64,000 nucleotides of DNA from Lumbricus rubellus (lineage: Eukaryota; Annelida; Clitellata; Crassiclitellata; Lumbricidae), in assembly GCA_945859605.1 (NCBI GenBank), contig OX243825.1, positions 18,728,191 to 18,792,190 on the forward strand. Direction: 5' to 3'. The notes under the pieces were generated by a model. It ran no database searches. It was not told the DNA's origin and worked only from the letters and a program-made list of their open reading frames with translations. Below, piece by piece: positions 9,301 through 18,927 of the stretch. Made by a program: the position numbers and the translations under genes. Numbering within the stretch: position 1 is the first letter of the stretch; every line of letters starts with the position of its first letter.

Positions 9301-12274
9301 TTATCCTGGGTCGAAGTTCAAATGTCAACAGTGTCATGATCTTGGGGTTGAAGTTTATGCTTCTGGCTTTTCTTTTTTTATTCACGTGACAATACCTGTC
9401 AGATAAGGTGCCATAAAAACCCATTCTCTGTTTTATACTGTACACTGGTCAGTAATTTAGCCGTGGATGACATAAAAGCCCATTACCTAAGTACATGCTT
9501 TTATATAGTGCACAAGTCATTAAGCTGTGTCTGACATGAAAAGCCAATACCTGTCAGATTTTATTTAGCACACCGCTGATGATTAAACTCTGGCTGACAT
9601 GAAAGATGAAAGACCAGTGCATAAGTATAAATATTGGCAGTCAGCTGCAGGATATGTAAACTGATGTACATGCAAATTTGATGCTTTGAATTAAGACATT
9701 TATTTATGCGGTATATATTTTCTTGTGAGTTCAGAGTGCTTTGAACAGAAGCATTGCATATGTGGCCTGTCATGACAAAATGAGTAATTGATATATTTTA
9801 TAATGTAGATTGCAAAAATGTAAACGTCGTGTAATCAATATAATTTGAAGGGTTGACACCTGTGAAAGCGATTTGCAGCTTTCTGCATTGTGCGACTTCC
9901 GACTCATTTCGTAATGATGGGTCACATATACAATTATACATGTATATGTGATTCATCTATAAATTCCTTTTGGAAATTTATATAGCACCTTTTGCTCAAG
10001 AAGCTTACTCTGCTCCCAGCCCAGATATGGCTAAATATAAATGAATTGGGCAACTGACAGAAAGCTGGCAAATTATTCTAAGGCAGTAAGTGGAGTTGCC
10101 AGCAACTATGTAATTCTACATATTTTGCTATATTTTAAAGAAATACAGCTAATGATACAACAAAGTGTAATGTTAGAAGATTTCTAAATCAAAATGATTT
10201 ACAGTCTATTTATTGCAAAAATCTCATAATCATAGGCGTACGAGGTAAGGGTACAGAAGGGGCAAATGCCCCCTCCCCCAAATTTCGAGTAAATCTGGTT
10301 TTCGGGCAATCACAGCCCCGAACGACTAAAAAATCATCAACTTTTTACCGGATATATTTTTTGGGCAGAAGTTCAATCTTTCCCCCCCCCCCCCACTGCT
10401 GAAATCTCCCGTACGCCTACGCTTATAATCTTGAATATATTTTAAAATAATTTATTAGTTTTACTTATATACCGTGTTTGGAATGTTGTATTTATAAGTT
10501 TGTCTTATTTTTCAACCCCGAGACGTTTTTATTTTTAAAAATAAATGATACAGATTTGATAATCGTGTTAAGGCACAAAATAGCCAATTCTGTGCTGAAG
10601 TGTCACTAAACCCAATCAATCAATCATATGTGTCTTACATGCACATAGGCGTACAAGGTGGGGTCCAGGGGGGCAAATGCCCCCCCCAACTTTAGGGCAA
10701 GTCTGGTTTTTCGGGCAAACACAGCCCCAGATGACTTAAGAATTTTTTTAAAAAGGTCGTCAACTTTTTTCCAGGATAAATTTTTCGGGCAGAAGTTCAA
10801 TCTTGGCCCCCCCCTCACTGCTGAAATCTCCCGTACGCTAGATGTATGGTGTTCTGCATTGCAGTCTGTCCATTTGTGGTTCCAATTCCAAATGTACTTG
10901 CATATATGTTAGATAACAAAGATGGAGCTGCAGCAGCAGCAGCAGCAGCTCATCTCAATGGAAGGCATCGAGAACTCGAACTTTCGAGCGCTCATCACGA
11001 AGCTCATCAACGTGATGCTCGCTCTGTTGGCCGTCGTTCTCGTCCTCGTCTCTACCGTCGCCAACCTCATCGGACCATTCCTCACTACTAGGTTGGCAGA
11101 TACTTTACTATATCAGATATGATGATAAAAATGTAGTTTTTTAATTTAATATTAGATAATATTATGGGCCATCCTTATGGAATTCCCTCCACTCTGTGTG
11201 TCGTTCTTCTTTCTGGATCGCTCTTTACATCTCTCTCTGTCTGTCTCTGGCTCTGTGTCTGTATCTATCTGTCTGTTTGTCTCTGTCTGTCTGTCTGTCT
11301 CTCTCTCGATTGAGAAATAATTTTTCTGTCGTGGTACTCACACTGGGAGCGCTACTGAATAAATTAATAATTGCATTACGTTAAATTAGCAGGCTATAAG
11401 GATGAGAATGCGTTCTGACTTCTGAGAAGATGGAATGGGTTTTAGTGGCTTTTTTTAGCTTTGACCATTGTGGTAAATTCTTGGAAGCAATAATTGGGGT
11501 GACTTGCCATTGCTTTCTCCAGTGGTTGTGAGTATGCACATTTAGATGAAATTGCCTGTAATACTCACATGCCATGAATTCTGCTGCTAGCTATACAAAA
11601 AGCATGACATGACATAACATTTTGTTCGGCAATTAATTCATAAATACGTTTCATAATTACGTCATAGCTGTCAAATATGTTGGCTTACCCAGGAGACCCT
11701 AAAGCTTCCGAAGGCCCACTATAGCCAGCAATGGCAAGCCACCACAATTATTACTTCTTAGTAACATCTTGAACTTGTTTTTTGTTATGGTGTGTTTTTG
11801 AAGATTAGTTTTAGTAAGGTAGTTTATAAATTAGGGTAGCTATCCTTGATCATGAAAAAAATGTCAGTTTGTTTATAATTGTGGGGCGTGGTGGTATTGT
11901 GTTGCCTTGGAGCTGGAAGGTTCGAAGTTCAAATCCACCTCGCCGCGTAAGGACCTTGGGCAAGTCCTTCACTCACAATTGCTCAGCGCTTCGACGTGAA
12001 ACTCCGATGCAGTATCCGCTCTGCATTCAGGAGCGCCTCTGAGTAGAGAGAGAGATTGAAGGGGTGCTATAACAAGTGCACATACAAACAAACAAATAAT
12101 TATTTGCTGTGGAATTGGATTGATTTGTGTTATTGCCGTTGTTTTTGTAGACTGCGTATCATAAGTACCATCTTCCTCATTGCAGGCCTCGTCATCACGT
12201 GGGACAACTGGTCGGCAATCTCAGACATGATTCAATCGCTCCTTGACAAGACACAGCATTTCATTTCAACATGA
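82..12274 (+). CDS. TMCC: TMCC-family gene, nine 3' exons (5' truncated by window)
   Basis: Joined exons: 82-307, 4014-4049, 4714-4772, 5388-5469, 6481-6793, 8130-8261, 8822-8911, 10913-11091, 12151-12274. Every junction is GT-AG and all phases agree, giving about 412 residues up to TGA. In order: a coiled-coil segment with [19 protein letters not shown], a short basic stretch with [12 protein letters not shown], a low-complexity His/Gln/Ser region, a long coiled coil ([37 protein letters not shown]), a QQQQQQ run, then two hydrophobic helices ([20 protein letters not shown] and [15 protein letters not shown]). This is the known order of TMCC1/2/3, which are endoplasmic-reticulum membrane proteins; TMCC1 is linked to ER contacts at endosome fission sites. 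Vertebrate members are about 570-710 residues, so the N-terminal part lies left of the window. Membership is recognised by family pattern; which paralogue it is cannot be said. Confidence 0.9.
605..817 (-). mobile_element. tRNA-derived SINE
   Basis: On the minus strand the head reads GTGGGGCACGGTGGTGTAG with an A-box-like stretch, then GGTTCGAGGTTCGAATCC (B box). The body runs through AAGGACCTTGGGCAAGTCC and ends with an AGCGCC...GGGGCGCTATAACAAGTG tail. Other copies of the family are at 3241, 11881, 21801 and 24890. Confidence 0.75.
1835..1960 (-). repeat. L2/CR1-like retroposon 3' tail with CATT repeat
   Basis: On the minus strand: GAGCACCCCTGAGTAG, then GGGGGCGCTATATAAATTAT and an AATG-type repeat. 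Many tails with the same GCGCTATATAAAT end occur in the window (for example near 8652, 14870, 20333, 46560 and 58380). Confidence 0.5.
2238..2320 (-). repeat. L2/CR1-like retroposon 3' tail
   Basis: Minus strand reads GGGAGCGCTTCTGAGTAG, then GAAGAAGCGCTATATAAATT, then a GAATGAATG run. Confidence 0.5.
2850..2940 (+). repeat. L2-like LINE 3' end
   Basis: CTCGTGAATAAGCTGGTGCC, then ATGGCGCTTTACAAATTTGA and a CGATTACAATTACA tail. It shares its end with the better LINE fragment at 49990-50430. Confidence 0.5.
3241..3450 (-). mobile_element. tRNA-derived SINE (head slightly truncated)
   Basis: Nearly identical to the copy at 605-817 over body and tail, including the B box. The head is cut near the A box. 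Confidence 0.75.
3795..4008. repeat. 17-bp minisatellite
   Basis: About twelve copies of a unit like AAGTGTAATCATGTGAC, some with CCTGTG in place of CAAGTG. The array ends a few bases before TMCC exon b, so its last units form the acceptor region. Confidence 0.85.
4014..4049 (+). CDS. TMCC: TMCC exon b (36-bp microexon-like)
   Basis: A 36-bp exon encoding [13 protein letters not shown] with its neighbours' split codons. The acceptor is TGTTTTAG at 4006-4013 and the donor GTGAGT at 4050. It directly follows a 17-bp tandem repeat, which supplies the upstream splice region. Confidence 0.75.
4714..4772 (+). CDS. TMCC: TMCC exon c
   Basis: Acceptor CTCTTTTCAG and donor GTAAGT. Encodes [19 protein letters not shown], a basic motif typical of the family just after the first coiled coil. 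Confidence 0.85.
4773..5387 (+). other. TMCC intron between exons c and d
   Basis: AT-rich intron; no repeat or RNA gene recognised. Confidence 0.6.
5388..5469 (+). CDS. TMCC: TMCC exon d
   Basis: Acceptor TGCGTTGTAG and donor GTATTG. Encodes [20 protein letters not shown] and VGPYSV, a polar linker. Its phase fits exons c and e exactly. Confidence 0.75.
5770..6202. repeat. 12-bp minisatellite in TMCC intron
   Basis: About 35 copies of GAGATGACCRGT. The 12-bp period keeps frames open on both strands, which explains the long Met/Thr- and His/Leu-rich frames there; these are not genes. Confidence 0.9.
6345..6425 (-). repeat. retroposon 3' tail with AAT repeat
   Basis: Minus strand: TGTAAGGCGCCCTTGTAACG, then GCGCCATATAAATCGTCG and an ATT run, another L2-like end. 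It lies about 55 bp before TMCC exon e. Confidence 0.4.
6481..6793 (+). CDS. TMCC: TMCC exon e (low-complexity linker and coiled-coil start)
   Basis: Acceptor TTGTTGTCTAG and donor GTATCT; 313 bp. Encodes [20 protein letters not shown], a His/Gln stretch ([10 protein letters not shown]), Ser/Thr-rich sequence, then the start of the second coiled coil ([20 protein letters not shown]). It ends in phase 0. Confidence 0.85.
7159..7485. mobile_element. hAT-like TIR element (family CAGGGCTGTACTCA)
   Basis: Ends CAGGCTGTGCACGAGGG and TCAGTACAGCTGTG are degenerate copies of the TIRs of the element at 34397. It is flanked by GTAACATT (7151-7158) and GTAAAATT (7486-7493), a 7/8 target duplication. Inside are two copies of the TGACTAAAAAAGGTCATC-type core. 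Confidence 0.75.
7575..8040 (+). pseudogene. LINE reverse-transcriptase C-terminal fragment
   Basis: An open frame of about 145 codons (7581-8018) in the TMCC intron before exon f. It encodes [56 protein letters not shown] and [16 protein letters not shown]. This is the conserved C terminus of a non-LTR retrotransposon endonuclease/reverse transcriptase; the polymerase and endonuclease domains are missing. The frame is nearly intact, suggesting a fairly recent 5'-truncated copy. It has no role in TMCC, and splicing from exon e to exon f is in phase without it. Which clade it belongs to cannot be set from this piece. Confidence 0.8.
8130..8261 (+). CDS. TMCC: TMCC exon f (coiled coil)
   Basis: 44 complete codons, phase 0 at both ends, acceptor AATTCTAG, donor GTATAT. 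Contains [20 protein letters not shown] and [15 protein letters not shown], the most recognisable TMCC coiled-coil block. Confidence 0.92.
8275..8452. repeat. 22-bp minisatellite
   Basis: About eight copies of CAGATTATTCTCTATTGAATGA (split here as CAGATTATTCT + CTATTGAATGA) starting about 15 bp after the donor of TMCC exon f. Confidence 0.85.
8650..8725 (-). repeat. L2/CR1-like retroposon 3' tail
   Basis: Minus strand GGGAGCACCTCTGAGTAG, then a short TATATAAATTCTTTAAAT end and GAATGAATG. Confidence 0.45.
8822..8911 (+). CDS. TMCC: TMCC exon g (coiled coil)
   Basis: 30 complete codons, acceptor TTCTGGTTAG, donor GTTGGT. Encodes [20 protein letters not shown] and [10 protein letters not shown], directly continuing exon f in the family order. 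Confidence 0.9.
10231..10421. mobile_element. TIR element, family CATAGGCGTACG, 191 bp
   Basis: Starts CATAGGCGTACGAGG and ends CCCGTACGCCTACG. Flanks CTCATAAT (10223-10230) and CTTATAAT (10422-10429) form a 7/8 target duplication. The interior has GGGCAAATGCCCCC and an ACGACTAAAAAATCATCAAC core. Confidence 0.8.
10644..10846. mobile_element. TIR element, family CATAGGCGTACG, no clear duplication
   Basis: Second copy 220 bp away in the same orientation, from CATAGGCGTACAAGG to CCCGTACGCTAGATG. The right end is degraded and no 8-bp duplication is visible. It ends about 65 bp before TMCC exon h. Confidence 0.65.
10913..11091 (+). CDS. TMCC: TMCC exon h (Gln run and first membrane helix)
   Basis: Starts [12 protein letters not shown]; the Gln run is also a family feature, so the CAG repeat at about 10928-10949 is coding. 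Then the first hydrophobic helix ([20 protein letters not shown]). Acceptor ATATGTTAG was chosen because ITKMELQ continues the coiled coil in phase 0. Donor is GTTGGC at 11092. Confidence 0.92.
11881..12095 (+). mobile_element. tRNA-derived SINE
   Basis: Plus-strand copy starting GTGGGGCGTGGTGGTATTG, with GGTTCGAAGTTCAAATCC in place of the canonical B box. It ends in a CAAA-type tail only about 55 bp before the last TMCC exon. Confidence 0.75.
12151..12274 (+). CDS. TMCC: TMCC terminal exon (second membrane helix, stop)
   Basis: Acceptor GTTTTTGTAG. Encodes [20 protein letters not shown], then a short amphipathic tail ending FIST and TGA at 12272-12274. The last helix and a short tail match the C terminus of the family. 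Confidence 0.92.
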
Positions 12275-13491
12275 TAACATTCGAGTTTCACTGTGATTAC
12301 GTTTTCCGCACCTTCTAGTTCTCGGCTACAGTCACAAACGTCGACCGCACTCGAATACTCGCTGGTCAACATATTTGGTTGAGTAGTGCAGTGTGAGACA
12401 CCGTCCTGTGAGCGTTGTGCACCGGTGGAAACCGCCCTAGTGCGGGGACCTGGTGGCAGGCGGGCGGGCGGTCTCACAAATCTTGTGCCAGCGTGTGTTT
12501 GGTGGAACATACAGAAGGATTATTAGCGAATTGAAATATCTACGTCATTTTAGGTATAACTTAATCTGAACGTTTTGAAGCTTGTTGGTCTGTATCATGT
12601 GCACACACCGAGTGGGGCAGTGTTGTGTGTTTTTCGATTGAGTGGTTGTTGACACCAGCAATTGTTTTTCAGGTCCGGTGATTGTTGAAAGTACGTCAAC
12701 AATCACTGGTCTCGTAATAACGAGCGACCTGCGCATGATCCAGAATCCTTGGTTGAAGCAACCGCGTATATGATTCGGTGATCTTTTTCCATTTAGCTGA
12801 CCTGTTTGACAGCAGTGTTCTGTAGAATGTATGTGTACACTGTACAAGTGTGTGTGTGTGTGGGTGGGTGTGGACGCATGCATTCATTGGTGTGAACGTG
12901 TGTTGTGAACATGCGTGCGTTATTTTTAATGGACTGGACTGTATGCTGTAGTCATTATTTGAAGTTCTTTTAACCTCATTACCGACCGCTGTAATGTGTG
13001 ATTTAGGCAGTGGTTTTCTTTTATGCTTTTCTCCTCAGTTGGTGTGAGATTTTATGTTGTGCTTCATAAGAGGCTAAATTGTGTTGTTGTTCTCATATGT
13101 TGATGATGATCAACATGATAATGTTGATGATAAGAACCCATTGAAATCGTAAGGAGTTTCTGGCACACGTCTTTCTCATTTTCAGTCTTTTTATGTTTAA
13201 GCGAATGGGCTAGACAATTATGGGTCACAGATTTGACAAAAGATTTATCGAAGTTGTTTGTGTAATTACAGGTAATGAAACTCTGATGGTGAATTGGACA
13301 TTGGCATGTGGTTAAGAAAAATGACAGTGTTAAGATAATCATTCATTCTCAACATCAGAATTGACCATTGTTGATGTTGAGACCTGTCAGGGTCATGTTT
13401 AAGGTTCTTCAAGTGTCGGTGCAAAGTGTTACCGTAGGGGCTTAGTGTCGTTCGAGCTGCCGTTGGTTTGTCCAAAGCTGCGTCCACGTAT

Positions 13492-13497
13492 AATAAA
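13492..13497 (+). terminator. candidate poly(A) signal, proximal
   Basis: AATAAA about 1.2 kb after the TMCC stop, in AT-rich sequence without a clear GT-rich downstream element. Confidence 0.35.
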
Positions 13498-14180
13498 AAT
13501 AAGTATTATATTGTAAAGAAATTTATATCATCCTCTAGGGCTTTTATGGCAGCTACACTTTTAATTCATGTTTTCTTACACTTACTGATTTTACAAAAGA
13601 TTTAGGCCTAAGTAACACTGAGACTCGCTGCTGCACTCGCATAAAACATTTATTCAATCAATGGCAACAAAACTCTTGGCTCAGGGGCATTCGGTACACC
13701 GCACCGAATGGACCTATGTTAAACACGGCCGTGTGACCTGTCCATTTAATTTGGTTTGCATATTACTCACATAGTTATCAGTTGAAGTGTTGACTCTTCT
13801 GTAATAAGTAATAACCTGTTTCATTCCTTACGTTACAGTGTGGTATTATATGTCTGTAAAGTTCCTCGTTGTTTCGTTTGAGATCTGTTTTCTGTTGCTA
13901 ACAATGTATTATTGTTTTCTGGTGATTAGATGTTTTTCAATTATTGTTTGCCACGATGACAACGGTTTTCCACAAGCTGAGTTTTTGTTTCGAGTGTTTA
14001 AGTTGCTGCTAATCATATAAAAAAAACATAGTTGCCAATCATGTGTTAAGTGTAGGAACGTTAATTTTTGCTTCTTCTGTATAATTCTACGGAACGTAAG
14101 CATTGTGTTTGTTACAGGGACAAGGGAATACCATTCTTTTTTTTTACCTAATCATGTTTTGCAAACAAATGCCTGTTGTT

Positions 14181-14594
14181 CAGTGTTTAATCTGGTCCCC
14201 CTGCTTTGGGAAGGGAAATTAATTTTTTGGGGGGTTTGGGGGAAAAACGGTCATTTTGGGCAGGCGGAAACCGGTGAGCTAGACACCGACAACACCCTTG
14301 GACTGGGAATTTTTTAAGATAAACATAACAATTCCGCTAGTAAATTCTATAATTTTAAATCTGATTACTTTTTTTAGTATATCAATGTGACCCTGTCAAA
14401 TTATTCTGACAGGTAAATTTTACATATTTGCATGTAAATAAGAGCTGTAGAATTTTTCTGCAGGGGAATTTTTCTGCGGGGGAAGCGGTGCATTTACACA
14501 TGTAAACAGAACCTCTCGAATTTTTTTCCGGGGGATGTCGTTTCGGGGAATGGTATTCCCCACATTCCCCCAGAGACGTCTAGATTAAACACTG
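14181..14594. mobile_element. TIR element, family CAGTGTTTAATCTAG, 414 bp
   Basis: TIRs CAGTGTTTAATCTGG and CTAGATTAAACACTG. CTGTTGTT precedes the left end and occurs one base after the right end, so the duplication is 8 bp with a one-base offset, or 9 bp with one mismatch. Confidence 0.75.
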
Positions 14595-15325
14595 TCTGTT
14601 GTTTTTGCAGTGGCGTGCAGTATTTGGCTTTGCTCTATTCTTGCTTGCAGTTGTCTATTGACAAAGCATTAGTCAATGGTGCTTAGAGACTCTGCTTAAG
14701 CACTTGCTCAAGTACTCTGTACACGTAGAACTACTTATCTGTTTAAGAGGCGCTATATAAATGCTCTAATGGATTGAATCTCAGGGGAGAGTAGTATGAT
14801 TTTCTCCCCATTCATTACAATTGGTTTGTGTAGTTTTCACAGTTGACATGGATGTTAAATCACTTTACACTGTTAATTATTATTATTATTATTGACTTTT
14901 TATATAGCGCACCTTCAAGGTAATTACTCAGAAGCGCTCCCAGTCACTTTATACTGTTAATTAATATGGATCCTGGTGTAATAGAAGTATTGTATTGTAT
15001 CTGTAAATTTATGTAGAGCAGATTGCAGTTCACAGTGATAAGAGTAATCAGTAATAATAATTAATTTGAGAGTTAAATTAATTTCTGTAGTGGTAAATGC
15101 AATTGAAAGTAACTGCAAAAAGTAAACAAAACAGTAGTTGCATGGTAAAACTGTAGAGGCATAATATATAACTAGCAGCATAATGTTTTGCATTTTGTTT
15201 CGATGTAGTAATTTGTTTCAATGCTCATGCCATTTGAACTTTTAATTATTATATCGTATTTATGAACATTTATTTAAGATCATTCTGACATTTGTTTCTC
15301 TGTGGACTTTTTTGACGAGTGAGGG

Positions 15326-15790
15326 AAAGAGTTGGAACGGTGGAGAGAGGATGAGAATCAGATGGACAAGCGCGAGGGAGGGAGGGAGCGGCGAGGAGTG
15401 AGCAACGTGGAGCAAGGATTGCCGAGGTACGAGCAATGGCTAGGAGCGGAGAAGTGTGAGTATCGTCGAAGTGCACGGATATGCGAGGATCGCCGTTCCT
15501 CGCAACTCACCGAGGTGCGAGGATCGGCGAAGTGCGAGGATCGGCGAAGTGCGAGGATCGCCGTTCCTCGCAACTCACCGAGGTGTGAGGATCGGCGAAG
15601 TGCGAGGATCACCTCTGTGAGTTGCGAGGATCGATGAGGTTCGATAATTTGCGAGGAACGGGGAGCGATGGGTCAATAGCCATGAGGTTGGGCTAGTGGC
15701 GATTAGATGCGAGGAGTGGCGAATGCATGGGTGAGTCCGCGAGGGGTTGGTGACATGGGACGAGAAGCGAAAGGCGAGGCTCGAGGAATA
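15326..15790. repeat. GC-rich degenerate tandem repeat
   Basis: CpG-rich island in AT-rich DNA built from variants of GGCGAAGTGCGAGGATCG and CGCCGTTCCTCGCAACTC (clearest at 15460-15660). Low-complexity frames run through it on both strands; no gene is called. Confidence 0.6.
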
Positions 15791-16266
15791 CAATTTTTTT
15801 TATTATTACTGACTGATTAACGATTGAATTGCTTTAGTATAGATATTTCCTATTATTATAGTCGGCCTACATTGTCTGAAAAAGTGTGTTGTCCGTTGTA
15901 ATGCTCGATGTTCGTATAATTATATATAATTATTTCCCATGTTGCTCAAGTTTGTTTTTGTGGATTTAGTTACTTGATCAGTTTTGTAAGCCCAGTTAGT
16001 CCTGTATCAGATATGAATTTGTTATGAATATTGTACTAGTTTTTAAGGCCAGTCCTGAATCATGCATAGAAGTTTGGTTTTACAAATCCAGTCAGTTTTC
16101 GTTATGCATGCGGTGGCTATGAGTGCATACATGTGCTGATTGGTACGAATGTTAAACTGAACGTTTTAATAATAATAATTCTTCTACAGCAATTTGTTAG
16201 AGACTATCACTAACTACACTCCTGGCTGAGGTATCCAATGTTATACTGTAGTGCTGTGTTTTTTAT

Positions 16267-16272
16267 AATAAA
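16267..16272 (+). terminator. candidate poly(A) signal, distal
   Basis: AATAAA followed by a long TG dinucleotide run beginning near 16336, which resembles a GU-rich downstream element. Confidence 0.4.
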
Positions 16273-16333
16273 AAATATGAATCTCACTTCTAGTTTGCAG
16301 TCTTTATTGGTTGGTTATTGGTGACGGATGTGT

Positions 16334-16335
<2 letters not shown>

Positions 16336-16393
<58 letters not shown>

Positions 16394-16420
16394 ATGTGTG
16401 TGTGTGTGTGCATGTGTGCT
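16336..16420. repeat. TG dinucleotide microsatellite
   Basis: About 30 TG units followed by CATG-interrupted TG. Confidence 0.95.
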
Positions 16421-16888
16421 GCAATACGTAGTAACTGGTATTTATTAGTTTTGTGATTAGAGAATGAAAATATCTTTTTCTAACTCAAGTTATATTCTTT
16501 TGAATCTGCAATTTGCTAAATTATAACAGCTGAGAAAATCGAAAAACGAACTCAAAGCTTCAGAACATTTGTGTCATGAAAGACTTTAGCTACGATTGCC
16601 TGATTCTTCTGCAATTTTTCTGGTCAGTGAATGGTTACATACTGTAGCCTATCAAATACAACTTATTTAAGAAAAATTATTTGATTATTTGAGCTTATTT
16701 TGTAAAGAATTGGCACTCAGATTATTCATTAGAATTAGTCGCCAACGTCAGAATACAAAAAGGAAAAGAAAAATGTATTTCAAATCCTATTAGACAAATA
16801 TTTCAGAATTATCACGAAACTTAAATTTCTATTATCTTAATCCAATTTGTTCTAAATTTTTACTGTGGAAAATGTTTTTATTTGTTAG

Positions 16889-17081
16889 CAGTGCTTAAAG
16901 TGTGGAAAATAAGTAACTGGACGCCCCTTACCTTTCCAAAAGAAGTGCCTGGACGCCCCTTACTTTTTAGTCTGTAGGACCTACTGGCCAATAAGTGGCA
17001 GGACGGCATTCAGATTTTAAAATAAGTGCATGGACGCCGTCGGCTGTGACCATCCGGCCACACTTTAAGGCTTAAGCCCTG
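16889..17081. mobile_element. TIR element, family CAGTGCTTAAAGTG, 193 bp, exact 8-bp duplication
   Basis: TIRs CAGTGCTTAAAGTGTGG and CCACACTTTAAGG...CCCTG. TTTGTTAG is duplicated exactly at 16881-16888 and 17082-17089. Copies of the family also at 51354 and 62252. Confidence 0.85.
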
Positions 17082-17453
17082 TTTGTTAGAGATCAGAGTT
17101 GTATTTTGGAAATATCATTTGTGGCAAAGTATTTTCTTCATAACCTAATTTCTTTACTCAATTTCAGCAAATCTTGCAACACCAATAAACTCATATGAAA
17201 ATGTACTCTTTTGGTGATCAATATTAAAGCTTATGAATTATGAATTGAAAAAGAATTACTATTTTAGATTAATAATTAATTTATCCGATAACTTCAAATC
17301 ATCCAACAACGTTTATGATTAAATTACATTTACAAGTAATTACAGTTAAGCACCAGAGAATTATTTCCGAGTAGGCCTAACAGCTTGTGTAGGCTTATTT
17401 CCATTGATCTATAGACACAATAAGTGTCGAGAAGAATTTTAAAATTTCACAAG

Positions 17454-17459
17454 TTTATT
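17454..17459 (-). terminator. candidate ASMT poly(A) signal
   Basis: AATAAA on the minus strand about 1.2 kb after the ASMT stop. No closer canonical signal was seen, so this is only a candidate. Confidence 0.25.
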
Positions 17460-17736
17460 GGCTAAGGTTTATAAGTGAACTGATTGGGAGAAATCTTTAA
17501 CCATAGCTGCTGCACGTTTGAATTTGTTCCACGTCTTGCAAGGTCTACGTACGGTACGGGCCGTGCTTGCCTCAGGTTTAAAAAAGTGAATGGAACGATT
17601 TTTGTGACACCCAGCTGGCTCTCTTGGCGACAGCTTGGAAAAGAATCTGATCAATGGGGTCTCAGCAATCGAATTTTGAGTTGGCTGTGATAATGAGTAC
17701 TTTACTCTTATGTCTATTAGCCTATACTACAGCGCG

Positions 17737-17961
17737 CATGGGCGTACGAGGCGGGGATGCGGGGGGGGGGGGGGGCAAAAGCTCCCCCAACTTTGGGGCA
17801 AGTGTGGTTTTCGGGCAAAACAGACACCCAAACGACTAAAAAAAGGTCATCAACTTTCGGGCAAGTCTGGTCAACTTTTTTGCCGGATATATTTTTCGGG
17901 CAGAAGTTAAATCTTTGCCCCCCCCCCCCCCCCCACTGGTGAAAACTCCCGTACGCCTATG
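17737..17961. mobile_element. TIR element, family CATAGGCGTACG, 225 bp, exact 8-bp duplication
   Basis: From CATGGGCGTACGAGG to CTCCCGTACGCCTATG, with ACAGCGCG duplicated exactly at 17729-17736 and 17962-17969. The interior has G and C runs and the ACGACTAAAAAAAGGTCATC core. Confidence 0.9.
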
Positions 17962-18186
17962 ACAGCGCGCATGATAGTGAACAGCATTGCCTAGTAATAA
18001 ACGGGTTATTTTGAAAAGTACAGTATGAGGTGAAGCCCACAGGGGTCGTCATGGCGATGTGGTCGTCATGGTAATCATAGTAATCGTAATCTCATTCTCC
18101 AAACGTCTAAAGCGCCACTCGAAAGCCAAGCGCGGGCAACAGCTTAATCACGAGCGCTGCGTTGAATATAATATAGTGTTCGCATG

Positions 18187-18409
18187 TTGTTGTTGTTGTT
18201 GTCGTTGATGTGGTGGTGGTGGTGGTGGTGTTAGTGGTGGAGTTGGTGGTGGTGTTAGTGGTGAAGTTGGTGGTGGTGGTGGTGGTGGTGGTGGTGGTGG
18301 TGGTGGTGGTGGTGGTGGTGGTGGTGGTGGTGGTGGTGGTGGTGGTGGTGGTGGTGGTGGTGGTGGTGGTGGTGGTGGTGGTGGTGGTGGTGGTGGTGGT
18401 GGTGGTGGT
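18187..18409. repeat. GGT (ACC) trinucleotide array
   Basis: Roughly 200 bp of GGT with a few interruptions near its start. It gives artefactual poly-Val, poly-Thr and poly-His frames. Confidence 0.95.
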
Positions 18410-18670
18410 CAAGATTTCCACGGTGCTCAAGGTGATGACTAGTGATCCTTATACTACTAAACAGCAGAACAGGTATATAATAATAATTATGTACATAACA
18501 CATGATAATTAATCGTCGAAATAGTCTTGAGAAACTTGACATTGGATTTCGAAGAGAAAGCAACTATAGAACAGTTTCGTGTGTATCACATATTCGGGGG
18601 TGGTCGGGGGGGGGGGGGGGGGTGGCGGCGGTCTTCGTCGGACCAGCGACGACGAACATGATCCCTCTGG

Positions 18671-18927
18671 TCAGTTGTCCGCTTCCGGTTCCGGTGCAGG
18701 TGGTAAGGGCAACTTCCGGGCGAGGATGGCATCTCTCGAGTTAGCAGACGACATCAGTTTGATCTGGACATCGACGAAACCATATCTGGCCAACAGTTGT
18801 GCGTACTCGATTCCGGTCCTCTCACGTCCTCCAGCGCTGATCAACATCCCAAGGTCGTAGATCAAGGTCACGAGAGGACCGTCCTTTGTATCGTTCAGAA
18901 TCTTCTCCAGTATCAGTAACGCACCAC
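18671..18927 (-). CDS. ASMT: ASMT exon 7 (terminal)
   Basis: Acceptor GATTGTCAG. Encodes GGALLILEKILNDTKDGPLV, GGRERTGIEYAQLLARYGF and DAILARK, then a 14-residue Pro/Glu-rich tail and stop. Confidence 0.9.

Larger units (their letters stand above)
8912..10912 (+). other. TMCC intron between exons g and h
   Basis: Contains a pyrimidine-rich stretch of CCTCC units (8952-9040), an L2-like tail near 9970-10025, and two copies of the CATAGGCGTACG TIR family (10231 and 10644). The open frames over the CCTCC stretch are low complexity. Confidence 0.6.
12275..16290 (+). other. TMCC: probable TMCC 3' UTR / downstream sequence
   Basis: No coding exon seen. Candidate poly(A) signals AATAAA occur at 13492-13497 and 16267-16272. 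The second is followed about 60 bp later by a TG-rich tract, as expected of a cleavage-stimulating downstream element. The stretch includes a TIR element (14181-14594), an L2-like tail (about 14870-14945) and a GC-rich repeat (15326-15790). Its true length needs transcript data. Confidence 0.4.

Noticed and set aside
15332..15637. 101-codon Arg/Glu-rich frame
   Set aside because: Follows a degenerate GC-rich tandem repeat; open frames on both strands.
18107..18563. Poly-Thr, poly-Val and poly-His frames
   Set aside because: Translations of the GGT array.
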